From the NCBI GenBank assembly GCA_002842575.1, contig PHDJ01000005.1, forward strand, positions 62,001-126,000: a stretch of 64,000 nt of DNA. Direction: 5' to 3'. This document shows positions 48,440 through 58,294 of this stretch, one piece after another. The DNA is from Bacteroidetes bacterium HGW-Bacteroidetes-2. Its GTDB lineage: Bacteria > Bacteroidota > Bacteroidia > Flavobacteriales > Flavobacteriaceae. Under the pieces are notes generated by a model. The model saw only the letters and a list, made by a program, of their open reading frames with translations. It was not told the DNA's origin and did not search any database. Positions within the stretch are counted from its first letter, which is position 1, and every line of letters begins with the position of its first letter. The translations under genes and the position numbers were made by a program.

Positions 48440-49864
48440 ATGGAAAGTATTAGTGTTTTTGATATGCTTAAAATAGGTGTTGGACCTTCCAGTTCACACA
48501 CACTTGGACCCTGGCGCGCTGCGCAACGATGGATCAAGGAACTGAAAACCGCCGGACAATTTGAAGAAATTACCGAAGTATATGTCGATTTATATGGTTC
48601 CCTTTCTTTAACAGGAAGAGGGCATGCCACAGATTTAGCTAGCGTTTTAGGGCTTTGCGGTTATGATCCTGTTACGATTCCCATTGAATCCATCGCTACG
48701 GAAATTGATTTTATAAAAAAGAATCAGAAGCTGGTGTTGAATGGGGAAAAAGCCATTGCATTTCAAATAGAAGAAAATGTGGTGTTCCATAAAAAGTTTT
48801 TAGACTTTCATCCAAACGGGATGACTTTTAAAGGTGTTTTAAAAGACGGCACTAAAATAAGTTCTACTTTCTATTCTATTGGCGGTGGTTTTGTGGTGAA
48901 GAAAGATCGAAAAAACGCCAAACTTAAAAAAGAGCAATTCAGCACCTTTCCATTTCCCATAGAAAAAGCAACAGAACTACTGATGTATTGCAAAACCGAA
49001 GGAAAAAAAATTTCTGAAATTGTTTTGGAAAACGAACGATCCCTGCGCAGTGATGCCGAAATTGATGCAGGACTCAAAGCCATTTGGAAAGTAATGCTGG
49101 AATCCATGTATGTGGGTTGCCACACCGAAGGCATTCTTCCCGGGGGACTCAATGTTACCCGGCGTGCTTTTAATACCCACCAAAGCCTAATAGGCGATGC
49201 ATCTTACAATAATCCTGATGAATGGATAGAAACGATTAGAAATACCGAAGTGAAGTTTCGTCAAATCCTGAAATGGGTAACCTGTTTTGCCCTTGCTGTA
49301 AACGAAGTCAATGCGTCTTTAGGGAGAGTGGTTACTGCACCAACTAACGGCAGTGCCGGTGTGATTCCTGCAGTAATGATGTACTATATGGTCATTGAAA
49401 ATCACGATGCTGATTTTGAGGATGTAAAACAATTTATGCTGGTTGCGGGCGAAATAGGCAGTTTGTTTAAAAAAGGAGCTACCATTTCTGCAGCTATGGG
49501 CGGTTGTCAGGCTGAAATAGGGGTATCTTCAGCGATGGCGGCAGGCGCATTGACCGAACTAATGGGCGGTACTCCTGAACAAGTACAAATGGCCAGTGAA
49601 ATTGCCATGGAGCATCATTTAGGACTTACATGCGATCCTATTGGGGGTCTTGTTCAAATACCCTGTATTGAACGCAATGCCATGGGAGCCATAAAAGCCA
49701 TAAATGCTGCTGAAATGGCTATGGATGGTGATGCTTCAAAAGCAAAAGTACCATTAGACAAAGTAATCGAAACCATGTGGGAAACCGCTAAAGACATGAG
49801 TTCCAGATATAAAGAAACCAGTGAAGGAGGCTTGGCTGTACGGGTAAATATGAGCGATTGTTAA
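48440..49864 (+). CDS. sdaA: L-serine ammonia-lyase, single-chain iron-sulfur type
   Basis: SISVFDMLKIGVGPSSSHTLGPWRAA; APTNGSAGVIPAVM; HHLGLTCDPIGGLVQIPCIERNAMGA. Confidence 0.94.
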   Translation: MESISVFDMLKIGVGPSSSHTLGPWRAAQRWIKELKTAGQFEEITEVYVDLYGSLSLTGRGHATDLASVLGLCGYDPVTIPIESIATEIDFIKKNQKLVLNGEKAIAFQIEENVVFHKKFLDFHPNGMTFKGVLKDGTKISSTFYSIGGGFVVKKDRKNAKLKKEQFSTFPFPIEKATELLMYCKTEGKKISEIVLENERSLRSDAEIDAGLKAIWKVMLESMYVGCHTEGILPGGLNVTRRAFNTHQSLIGDASYNNPDEWIETIRNTEVKFRQILKWVTCFALAVNEVNASLGRVVTAPTNGSAGVIPAVMMYYMVIENHDADFEDVKQFMLVAGEIGSLFKKGATISAAMGGCQAEIGVSSAMAAGALTELMGGTPEQVQMASEIAMEHHLGLTCDPIGGLVQIPCIERNAMGAIKAINAAEMAMDGDASKAKVPLDKVIETMWETAKDMSSRYKETSEGGLAVRVNMSDC

Positions 49865-49865
49865 T

Positions 49866-50081
49866 TTATCCTTCTTCTTTCTCAAGATTTTTTTTTACTT
49901 CTACTCCAGTGTAAACATCTAAGACACTATTACCCCTATTGTCTTTAGCATTAGCATTCGCTTTATTTGCTAACAATAATTTAATTAAGGGTAGGTTTTT
50001 ATCCCCAACCCAAACTGCCTTATGCAAAGGCGGTTTCCACTTTTTGATTTTTATTGTCTGTGGCAAATTATTTAATAACAA
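49866..50081 (-). CDS. Short ankyrin-repeat protein or remnant
   Basis: PPLHKAVWVGDKNLPLIKLLLANKANANAKDNRGNSVLDV (about one ankyrin repeat). Confidence 0.45.
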   Translation of the reverse strand: MLLNNLPQTIKIKKWKPPLHKAVWVGDKNLPLIKLLLANKANANAKDNRGNSVLDVYTGVEVKKNLEKEEG

Positions 50082-50530
50082 TTATCTTTCTGCCTGCTAT
50101 CCATTATAGAAACAATTTTCCATTTATTTTTATCAAGGTATAACTGAAAAATATTTACCCCGCAATGACTTATTATGTCATTTAAATAAAAAGTATATGG
50201 AGTTGATACTGTTGCTAATACGCCATATACAGAAATGGTATAGCTATGTAATTTTTCTTCAAATTTTACTTCCTCTGGAATAGTAGCTATTGAAATCAAA
50301 AAATCTTCAAAATTTTTTGAGCTTAATACATTTTCATTAGTAGGACTAACGATTATCGATTGTAAGTGAATGTCATCACTCACCAAGTATTTCATTAATA
50401 ATGTATCTTTCTGATGAAAACCTTCAAAGAAAGTGATTATTACTTTTTTAACATCATTTTCTACATCTGCTTGCTGCGCTTTTGAAATAGAAATGGCTAA
50501 TAAGAGTAAAAAAGAAATCTTTTTTTTCAT
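50072..50530 (-). CDS. Secreted NTF2/SnoaL-like protein
   Basis: Signal peptide; VKKVIITFFEGFHQKDTLLMKYLVSDDIHLQSI...KWKIVSIMDSRQ. Confidence 0.6.
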   Translation of the reverse strand: MKKKISFLLLLAISISKAQQADVENDVKKVIITFFEGFHQKDTLLMKYLVSDDIHLQSIIVSPTNENVLSSKNFEDFLISIATIPEEVKFEEKLHSYTISVYGVLATVSTPYTFYLNDIISHCGVNIFQLYLDKNKWKIVSIMDSRQKDNCY

Positions 50531-50594
50531 AATTCAAATCTCTTTTGAAAGTAGTTAGCTAATTTAGTACTTTTACCGCTATAAATAGCAACCT

Positions 50595-51413
50595 ATGTCT
50601 GTAGCAAAAAAAGATTACAAGCGCATTACCACCAAAACGCTGGTGGATATGAAATCACGTGGCGAAAAAATATCTATGCTTACTGCCTATGATTTTTCTA
50701 TGGCACAAATTGTAGATGGAGCAGGTATTGATGTCATTCTAGTTGGCGATTCAGCATCTAATGTTATGGCGGGTCATGAAACCACACTTCCTATTACATT
50801 AGACCAAATGATTTATCACGCAGCGTCTGTGGTAAGAGCAATTCACAGAAGTTTAGTTGTGGTAGATTTACCTTTTGGCAGCTACCAAAGCGATCCAAAA
50901 GAAGCCCTTCGATCTGCTATACGAATTATGAAAGAAAGTGGCGGTCACGCAGTGAAAATGGAAGGTGGTCAAGAAATTAAAGAATCTATAAAGCGAATTT
51001 TAAACGCTGGCATCCCCGTGATGGGCCATTTAGGACTAACCCCACAATCTATTTATAAATTTGGCACTTATACAGTAAGAGCAAAAGAGGAAGCTGAGGC
51101 GCAACAACTTAAAGAGGACGCGCTTCTATTAGAAAAAATTGGTTGTTTTGCTATTGTTTTAGAAAAGGTGCCTGCAAAACTTGCTGAAGAAATTGCAAAA
51201 AGTCTTACCATTCCTATTATTGGAATTGGTGCCGGTGGTGGTGTTGACGGGCAAGTATTAGTAATTCACGATATGCTTGGGATGAATACAGAATTCAGCC
51301 CGCGTTTTTTGAGACGTTATATGGATTTACATACCGAAATGACCAAAGCATTGCAACAATATTCAAAGGATATTAAGTCAGGAGATTTTCCTAATAAAGA
51401 GGAACAATATTGA
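50595..51413 (+). CDS. panB: 3-methyl-2-oxobutanoate hydroxymethyltransferase
   Basis: [48 protein letters not shown]. Confidence 0.96.
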   Translation: MSVAKKDYKRITTKTLVDMKSRGEKISMLTAYDFSMAQIVDGAGIDVILVGDSASNVMAGHETTLPITLDQMIYHAASVVRAIHRSLVVVDLPFGSYQSDPKEALRSAIRIMKESGGHAVKMEGGQEIKESIKRILNAGIPVMGHLGLTPQSIYKFGTYTVRAKEEAEAQQLKEDALLLEKIGCFAIVLEKVPAKLAEEIAKSLTIPIIGIGAGGGVDGQVLVIHDMLGMNTEFSPRFLRRYMDLHTEMTKALQQYSKDIKSGDFPNKEEQY

Positions 51414-51459
51414 GTTTTATACTAGCTTAACATTCCACTTCTTTTATACACTTTTAAGT

Positions 51460-52155
51460 TTGATTAAAACCATCACAAACAAAAATAACCTTCAAATACT
51501 TTTTGAAGACAACCACTTGTTAATTATAAACAAGCGTTCTGGTGATATTGTACAAGGAGACAAGACCGGAGATAAACCTTTAAGCGAAGTAGTAAAAGAT
51601 TATATCGCTGAAAAGTACAATAAACCTGGAGCCGTATATCTTGGGGTAGTTCATCGAATAGACAGACCCACATCTGGCATTGTAGTTTTTGCAAAAACCT
51701 CAAAAGCGCTTGCTCGTTTAAATAAATTATTTTCAGATAGAGAGACTAAAAAAACCTATTGGGCAATTGTTAAAAATGAACCGCCAAAAAAAAATGACAC
51801 CCTTGTTCATTTTTTAATAAGAAATTCCAAGCAAAACAAATCCTATGCACGAGCAAAAGAAGTGCCTGAAAGTAAAGAAGCAATTTTAGAATATGCAATA
51901 CTAAAAAAATTAGATAATTACTTTTTATTAGAAATTGACTTACATACAGGAAGACATCACCAAATTAGGGCACAATTATCTGCAATAGGTTGTCCTATTA
52001 AGGGAGATTTAAAATATAATTTTGACAGAAGTAATCTGGATGGAAGCATTCATTTACACGCAAGAAAACTAGTTTTTACTCACCCAGTAACTAAGGAAAT
52101 ATTGACTATAATTGCAAACCCACCAAAAGAGGTGATTTGGGATACTTGTATTTAA
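51460..52155 (+). CDS. RluA-family pseudouridine synthase, TTG start
   Basis: VHRIDRPTSGIVVFAKT; LHTGRHHQIRAQLSAIG; LHARKLVFTHPV. Confidence 0.92.
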   Translation: MIKTITNKNNLQILFEDNHLLIINKRSGDIVQGDKTGDKPLSEVVKDYIAEKYNKPGAVYLGVVHRIDRPTSGIVVFAKTSKALARLNKLFSDRETKKTYWAIVKNEPPKKNDTLVHFLIRNSKQNKSYARAKEVPESKEAILEYAILKKLDNYFLLEIDLHTGRHHQIRAQLSAIGCPIKGDLKYNFDRSNLDGSIHLHARKLVFTHPVTKEILTIIANPPKEVIWDTCI

Positions 52156-52805
52156 ATTTTTACAAATTCGTTTTTTAGGGCATAAATAACTAAGCCCACC
52201 CTATTTTTAATATTTAATCTATTAAAAAGTTCTTGGCGATAGCCATCGATAGTCTTTGGGCTAAGGCTCATAACATCGGCTATTTCTTTATAGGTCATTT
52301 CGGTACAAGCCAACTGTAAAAATTTTAACTCGTTTTCTTTCAGTTTTATTTTTTCGCCTTTGGCTTCATTCAAGGCATTTAGTAAAGTAGTGGAAACTTT
52401 ATCTGAATGAAAATAGCCTTTTAACATCACTTCTTCTAAAGCTAGTTTTAAATTATCAGGATGTATGTCTTTTAAAAGGTACCCTTTTGCGCCGAAACGC
52501 AACATTTTTAAAATTACTTTTTCGTCATCATCCATGGACAGAGCTAGTACTTTTATTGATGGATGGTTTAAGGTTAGATATTGCATAGTTTCAAAACCAT
52601 TCATAACAGGCATATTGATATCTAATAAAATGACATCTGGAATATGTTTTTGAATTTTGAGTTTGTTTTGAAAATCCACTCCATTTTTTGCATGGAAAAG
52701 CACTTTAAAATTTGGGAAAGAATTAATTAACCCTTCTAATGAGCCAGCAAATAAAAGATGGTCATCCACAATTACCAAATTATATATTTTCTGATTACCA
52801 CTCAT
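52152..52805 (-). CDS. NarL/FixJ-type response regulator (REC + LuxR HTH)
   Basis: LVIVDDHLLFAGSLEGLI; LLDINMPVMNGFE; LACTEMTYKEIADVMSLSPKTIDGYRQELF. Confidence 0.94.
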   Translation of the reverse strand: MSGNQKIYNLVIVDDHLLFAGSLEGLINSFPNFKVLFHAKNGVDFQNKLKIQKHIPDVILLDINMPVMNGFETMQYLTLNHPSIKVLALSMDDDEKVILKMLRFGAKGYLLKDIHPDNLKLALEEVMLKGYFHSDKVSTTLLNALNEAKGEKIKLKENELKFLQLACTEMTYKEIADVMSLSPKTIDGYRQELFNRLNIKNRVGLVIYALKNEFVKI

Positions 52806-53577
52806 GTTTGTAAGGATATTTTATAAATAAGGAAGTTCCAGAGCTTACTAACGAAGAAATAGTAAAACTAGCGTTAAGCAATTCAGATCGACTTTTCATG
52901 GTTTGCATTCCGTTGCTAGTTTCTACTTGGCTCATATCAAAACCAATGCCGTCATCTTTTATTTCAATTTCTAAAACATCGTATTTGAAATTTAAATGTA
53001 CAAATAAATTTTCAGCTTTAGCGTGTCTTATCACATTAGAAAGAAATTCTTGAAGGATTCTAAAAATAATAATTTCATCGGATGCTTTAATATCAACAAT
53101 GTCACCTTCAATGGTACTAGTTACGTTTAAAAAATTAAGGCGTTTAAAACGCTCCAACTCCAAATTTAAAGATTTTAACAACCCATTTTTTAGTACCATG
53201 TCTGAATTTAAAGTCTTTGAAATGTTTCTTACCTCTTTTACTGTAGAGGCAACAAGTTGTTTTGTTTCTTCAATTTGGGTTTGAAATTCAGAGGGTATTT
53301 TATTTGCAATTAAATTTAGCTGCATATTAATAACAGAAAGTAATTGCCCAACATTATCGTGCAGCTCCCAGGAAATATTTTTCAAGGTTTGTTCTTGAAT
53401 TTCTATTTGAGCAGTAGAAAGTTCTATTTCAAACCGTTTGTTTGCCTCAAACTTTTCTAATAATAGCTTGTTTTTTCGTTTTATAAAGGCGTATAAAAAA
53501 ATCAAACCAAAAACAAAGACCAGAAGTAATATACTTATAAAATAAAAAATTAATAAAACCTGTTCTTTTTCGAGCAT
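52795..53577 (-). CDS. HisKA_3-type sensor histidine kinase with one TM and no sensor domain
   Basis: ISWELHDNVGQLLSVINMQ; FRILQEFLSNVIRHA; IKDDGIGFD. Confidence 0.92.
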   Translation of the reverse strand: MLEKEQVLLIFYFISILLLVFVFGLIFLYAFIKRKNKLLLEKFEANKRFEIELSTAQIEIQEQTLKNISWELHDNVGQLLSVINMQLNLIANKIPSEFQTQIEETKQLVASTVKEVRNISKTLNSDMVLKNGLLKSLNLELERFKRLNFLNVTSTIEGDIVDIKASDEIIIFRILQEFLSNVIRHAKAENLFVHLNFKYDVLEIEIKDDGIGFDMSQVETSNGMQTMKSRSELLNASFTISSLVSSGTSLFIKYPYKHEW

Positions 53578-54263
53578 AGTATAAATCCTAAAATAAACGT
53601 ACCGTATAAAAATAAATTAAGATAAAGATACATTTTCGTTTTAAAAGTTATGAAAAATTCATTCCCTTCTTTAAAATAATTCATATAAATTTCAATAGGA
53701 GTAGTACAGAGATAAAAAATCAAGACCCCAATGGAAACATAAAAAGGAAAATATTTTTGAAGTTTAAGGATCATATCACTTTTAAGTAATTGCAGATAAA
53801 AAGTCATAATACTTAGAATCATTAATATAACTCCACCAATAGTTATAAAAGGAACATTTGCCGATCCTAAAATTGAAATATCTAAAAGTAAATAAACGCC
53901 ATATATAAAATAAATAAGCACAACCATTTTAATAAGCATCTTTTTTAGCTTAAAATCTGTAAATGACAAGAAATAAAGGGAATAAAAAACAGAAGTTATT
54001 AAAGTAAAAATGTTGTAAAGCCATGAGTTTCTTTGAAAAAAAGTACCTTTTAAGAAACCAAAATATTCATAATTAGTAAAATACGCAATAGCGGGTATCG
54101 CTCCAGTTGCTTCCACAACCACAATTAACCATAAAAAATAAACGAAATATCTTGTTGCATCTTTCGGCTTTACCTTTATAAGGTAATACAAACCAAAAAT
54201 TGCCGCCAAAATTTCAATAATGGTTATAGGAAGAACGCTTTTTAAAAAGAAAATAAAGTCCAA
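53550..54263 (-). CDS. Putative 7-TM integral membrane protein
   Basis: Seven hydrophobic segments by eye; overlaps histidine kinase start by 28 nt. Confidence 0.7.
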   Translation of the reverse strand: MDFIFFLKSVLPITIIEILAAIFGLYYLIKVKPKDATRYFVYFLWLIVVVEATGAIPAIAYFTNYEYFGFLKGTFFQRNSWLYNIFTLITSVFYSLYFLSFTDFKLKKMLIKMVVLIYFIYGVYLLLDISILGSANVPFITIGGVILMILSIMTFYLQLLKSDMILKLQKYFPFYVSIGVLIFYLCTTPIEIYMNYFKEGNEFFITFKTKMYLYLNLFLYGTFILGFILCSKKNRFY

Positions 54264-54269
54264 TTTTTA

Positions 54270-54626
54270 TTAGTAATTTATTGGAGGCCAACCACCTAAA
54301 CCATGATTAAAAGGGGCTACAGTATAGTTGTTTTCTGATTCTTTACTTGAGCCGTTTGTAGGTGCTATAAAAACGCAAGCTTTATTTGTAATATCGTTAT
54401 TATATGCCCCAAAATAAATACGCACTCCGGGATTAGTTATTCCTTGTTTTTTAGATTCTTCTTTTACATAGGTTAAATATTCTTCTAACTCTGCCACACT
54501 ATAAAAAAATTCTCGGGTATCGATAGACCCAATTGCTCTGTTGATTTCTGGCTCTCTTGTTTTTTTCCAATTGTCTTGAAGGGTCCTTGCTTCCTCCACT
54601 GTAACGCATTTTGCAGGTATGGCCAT
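54270..54626 (-). CDS. Hypothetical 118-aa soluble protein
   Basis: ORF 6 bp upstream of the 7-TM gene, same strand; ends GLGGWPPINY. Confidence 0.65.
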   Translation of the reverse strand: MAIPAKCVTVEEARTLQDNWKKTREPEINRAIGSIDTREFFYSVAELEEYLTYVKEESKKQGITNPGVRIYFGAYNNDITNKACVFIAPTNGSSKESENNYTVAPFNHGLGGWPPINY

Positions 54627-54705
54627 GATTTTTGAATTTTTGGTTGTTAGCTAGTGTAAAAATAACTTTAAAATATTAATATTTATGGCATAAGAGGAAG
54701 AAGAA

Positions 54706-54737
54706 GGTAAAATCCTTATTTCAATAAGGATTTTACC
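54706..54737 (-). terminator. Perfect inverted repeat (15-bp arms), probable terminator of the pxp operon
   Basis: GGTAAAATCCTTATT-TC-AATAAGGATTTTACC, 30 bp past the pxpC stop. Confidence 0.6.
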
Positions 54738-54767
54738 TATTTTTTTAAAAAAAATATGTAATGTATA

Positions 54768-55619
54768 TTAGTATTCTAAAAATAAAAACATCACTTTATC
54801 TCCCGCATTTTTTTGTGCTAATTGGTTAATAGATTTCTCAGTAAGTTGAAGTATTCTTGCATAACCTCCCGTGGTTTGTGCATCTCGCATTAGAACCATA
54901 ATTTTGCCCGATGGTGTAATTTGTACCGTACCGGGCTGTACGGGAGCGGTTATTATTTCCTTAGCTGTTATTATTGATGCATTTTTTAGCAAATAGGCCA
55001 TGCGGTTACTTTGAGAGGTAACTGTAAAATGTAATTTCTGTAATTTACTTTGGTCCTCTTTTGTAAGATTCTTAAATTCAGGCCCTTTTAAAACCTCTAA
55101 TCTTTCTGCTGTAAAATGGGTTTTCTTTACATGTACAGAGGCATTGGTTTTAATGCATTTTTTTTCGGATTGGTTTATTTCTAAAATAGTTCCCTTTTGT
55201 AGTAATCCTTTTGCGTTTATACCTTTATAAAAACTGGAGCTGCCTAGTGTTTTTTCTGCTTTAAATCCTCCTTTCACTGCAAGATATCCTCTAAAACCAA
55301 AAGTTGGTAAACCAAAATTCAAAATACTTTCCATAGAAACTTCTATAGGAGTGTTCATAGATATTTCTTTATAATTTAAAGTGGGAGTAAACCCTGCTCC
55401 TGTTATAACAATTTGTGTTGCTGTTTTAAATTTTAAAACAGGACCCAAAAAGGTAATTTCCAATACGGCACAATCTTTAGCGTTTCCTAAAAGTTGGTTA
55501 GCCAATTTTGCCGAATATCCATCCATAGCACCACTTATAGGCACGCCATATTTTCGATATCCGTATCTCCCTAAATCCTGAATAGTTGTATATAAACCCG
55601 AAGAAAGTATCTCAATCAT
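54768..55619 (-). CDS. pxpC: 5-oxoprolinase subunit C (biotin-dependent carboxyltransferase family)
   Basis: GLYTTIQDLGRYGYRKYGVPISGAMDGYSAKLANQLLGN. Confidence 0.92.
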   Translation of the reverse strand: MIEILSSGLYTTIQDLGRYGYRKYGVPISGAMDGYSAKLANQLLGNAKDCAVLEITFLGPVLKFKTATQIVITGAGFTPTLNYKEISMNTPIEVSMESILNFGLPTFGFRGYLAVKGGFKAEKTLGSSSFYKGINAKGLLQKGTILEINQSEKKCIKTNASVHVKKTHFTAERLEVLKGPEFKNLTKEDQSKLQKLHFTVTSQSNRMAYLLKNASIITAKEIITAPVQPGTVQITPSGKIMVLMRDAQTTGGYARILQLTEKSINQLAQKNAGDKVMFLFLEY

Positions 55620-56343
55620 TGTAGATTTTTCTTTTTAATATATATGTTCCTTCTTTAATTTGTGCTGCAATAATTTGAAAATGTTTTTTTGAAATAGAAA
55701 CAAACTTCACATAATCACCTGCTTGTAGTAATGAAGGGTTAGCTCTTGTCGCATCAAAAAAATAAAAAGGGGTTCTTCCAAGGATATTCCATCCTCCGGG
55801 TGAATCTATGGTGTAAATTCCAGTTTGATTACCTCCTATAGCAACAGAGCCTTTTTGAATAAGATCTCGAGGTTCTTTTTTACGTGGAAAAAAAAGTGCA
55901 TCTGCCAATCCTCCTAAATAAGGGAATCCTGGTAAAAACCCTAAAAAATAAACACGGTAAAGAGGTTTTGTATGCAATTGAATTATTTTTTTAATAGGGA
56001 ATCCTGAAAGTTCTGAAAATTCATGCATATCTAACCCAAATTCTTCATCATAACAAACTGGTATGTCATAAATAAACCTTTTTTGGATGGGTTCGAGTTT
56101 TATTTCCTTTTTCAATAGAAGCTGCAGCTGTTTCATAAAAACATCGATTGCTACTTTAGGTTTTACATAAATTGCAATTTCAAGAAACGATGGCACGGTT
56201 TCTATAATTTTATTGTGAAACATAGTGTTCATCCATTCATTTATCTTTATAATTTCGTCATTACAAGCAGTGTTTATTTCTCCTTTCCATCTTAAAAGAA
56301 TTGTATTTTCTCCAAATTTTTCTATTTTAGGAAGGATTTTCAT
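55612..56343 (-). CDS. pxpB: 5-oxoprolinase subunit B
   Basis: YRVYFLGFLPGFPYLGGL; GSVAIGGNQTGIYTIDSPGGWNILGRTP. Confidence 0.92.
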   Translation of the reverse strand: MKILPKIEKFGENTILLRWKGEINTACNDEIIKINEWMNTMFHNKIIETVPSFLEIAIYVKPKVAIDVFMKQLQLLLKKEIKLEPIQKRFIYDIPVCYDEEFGLDMHEFSELSGFPIKKIIQLHTKPLYRVYFLGFLPGFPYLGGLADALFFPRKKEPRDLIQKGSVAIGGNQTGIYTIDSPGGWNILGRTPFYFFDATRANPSLLQAGDYVKFVSISKKHFQIIAAQIKEGTYILKRKIYND

Positions 56344-57074
56344 GAGGTGTAGATAGAGTGGATTTTCATTTGCATCCGTAGGTATTTTAAAATTTCTACC
56401 GCATTCACATGGTCACCATGAACACAAAAACTAGAGGCTATAATTTCTTTTTTTAATCCGGAATTAGTTGTGATTTTTTGTTGCATCACCATTTCAAATA
56501 ATTGGTTCCAAGCGTCTTCTGCATTAGTAATAATAGCTCTGTCTATATTTCTTTTTACTAAAGTCAAATCATCATTATATCTTCTATCTATAAATGCTTC
56601 ATAAACTAAAGGAAGTAACTTTTTAGCTTTTATTGCCAGTTTAGAATCATAGGGCACGTATAGTTTGGCTTTTGCATTTGCTTTTAGAATGCCTTTTAAA
56701 ACTGCTTCAGCTGTTAAATCATCTACGGAAGACAAATTATATAATGCACCATGCAATTTAACATGATGTATGCTTATTCCTTCTAAAACACAAAGTTTTT
56801 TAAAATTCGTTATTTGTTGAAAAATTGTTTCAGAAAGCTCTTTTTCTGTAATTGAAATTATTTTCCTTCCAAAATTTTCACTATCGGCAAAGGAAGGGTG
56901 TACCCCAACTAGAACATTGTGTTTTTTAGCTAATCGAATTGCCTTTAACATTGATTTTTCGTCACCATAATGACCGCCACAAGCTATACTACATGATGAA
57001 ATAAGTGGCATGAGCTTTTCATCGTTGCCTGAACCTTCACCTAAATCTGCATTGATGTCGATAACTTTTTTCAC
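56340..57074 (-). CDS. pxpA: 5-oxoprolinase subunit A (LamB/YcsF)
   Basis: IDINADLGEGSGNDEKLMPLISSCSIACGGHYGD; GVHPSFADSENFGR; CVHGDHVNAVEI. Confidence 0.94.
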   Translation of the reverse strand: MKKVIDINADLGEGSGNDEKLMPLISSCSIACGGHYGDEKSMLKAIRLAKKHNVLVGVHPSFADSENFGRKIISITEKELSETIFQQITNFKKLCVLEGISIHHVKLHGALYNLSSVDDLTAEAVLKGILKANAKAKLYVPYDSKLAIKAKKLLPLVYEAFIDRRYNDDLTLVKRNIDRAIITNAEDAWNQLFEMVMQQKITTNSGLKKEIIASSFCVHGDHVNAVEILKYLRMQMKIHSIYTS

Positions 57075-58294
57075 ACGATTTTAAAAACTTTAAGTAAACT
57101 AAATACCCCTAAAATTATGGTTGCCAATAAAATAATTATTCCTAATATGTTTTGCATTTTGCTATTCTTATAGGATCCTAAAACCGAACTTCTGTTCACT
57201 ACCCAAAGTAAAAATCCTGCAATAATAGGAAGTAATAAGCCATTTGCCACTTGGGCAAATTTTATGATTTCTATAGGTCGTAACCCTAAGGAAGAAAACA
57301 CAACCCCCATAAGTAAAACAAACATCCATACACTTCTAAATTTAGCCGATTTCAATCCTCCCTTCCATCCAAAACAACCTCTTGCTACATAAGCTGCTGC
57401 TAAAGGTGCTGTAATTGCAGAGGTTATACCTGCTGCAAATAAGCCAATGCTCAGAAAATAGGTAGAAAAACTTCCGTAAAGTGGCTCCAGTCCTTTTGCT
57501 AAACCAGAAATATCTTTCATTTCATGATGTTCAATGGATGCGGCACAAATAATAATAGCCATAGACACTACACCACCCAATAGAATAGAAACCAACGCAT
57601 CTTTTCTAGCTATTTTTAAATCTTTGACACCATTCCATTTTTCTTGCACTAATGCGGCGTGTAAAAATAAATTATATGGCACAACTGTGGTTCCTACTAA
57701 TCCAATCACGACCAAAAGACCGTCTTTTGGAAGTTTAGGTATAAAAATTGCTTCCAGTACTTTCATCATATCGGGTTTGGTAATAATAGCCGTTATTATA
57801 AAGGATATACTCATTAAAATAACCAAACCTATTAAACTGCGTTCTATAGATTTATAATTGCCTATAAAAAGTAAAACAAACGCAATTACTCCAATCAAAA
57901 GGCTTAAAAAATTAATTTTCAATCCTATAAATGCTATTGTATTTTCATTAAAAAAGGTTTGTAATCCCAAAACTCCTCCGCTAATATTTCCGGCTTCATA
58001 GGCTGCGTTTCCTATTATAATAGCAGAAAGTATAAGTAAAATTGCTATACCTTTAAGAAAAGGGGCTGTAATTTCTGCTTTAACTGTTTCAGCTAATCCT
58101 TGCCCATAAACTAACCCGAGTCGCACTGCCATTTCTTGTAAAACCAGGGTTGCAAGTATAGACAAAACCATTGCCCATAAAAGCGTAAATCCAAATTGAA
58201 CGCCTGCTAGTGTACATACAGTTACTGTGCCGGGACCAATAAAAGCCGCAGCTATAAACGATCCAGGGCCTATATTTTTAAAAAAATTACTCAT
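57071..58294 (-). CDS. Nramp-superfamily transporter with divergent TM1/TM6 motifs
   Basis: GPGSFIAAAFIGPGTVTVCTLAGVQFGFTLLW; VGTTVVPYNLFLHAALVQ. Confidence 0.88.
   Translation of the reverse strand: MSNFFKNIGPGSFIAAAFIGPGTVTVCTLAGVQFGFTLLWAMVLSILATLVLQEMAVRLGLVYGQGLAETVKAEITAPFLKGIAILLILSAIIIGNAAYEAGNISGGVLGLQTFFNENTIAFIGLKINFLSLLIGVIAFVLLFIGNYKSIERSLIGLVILMSISFIITAIITKPDMMKVLEAIFIPKLPKDGLLVVIGLVGTTVVPYNLFLHAALVQEKWNGVKDLKIARKDALVSILLGGVVSMAIIICAASIEHHEMKDISGLAKGLEPLYGSFSTYFLSIGLFAAGITSAITAPLAAAYVARGCFGWKGGLKSAKFRSVWMFVLLMGVVFSSLGLRPIEIIKFAQVANGLLLPIIAGFLLWVVNRSSVLGSYKNSKMQNILGIIILLATIILGVFSLLKVFKIV

Noticed and set aside
57534-57857. 107-aa plus-strand ORF opposite the Nramp-like gene
   Set aside because: Antisense to a membrane-protein gene; no domain or ribosome-binding context.
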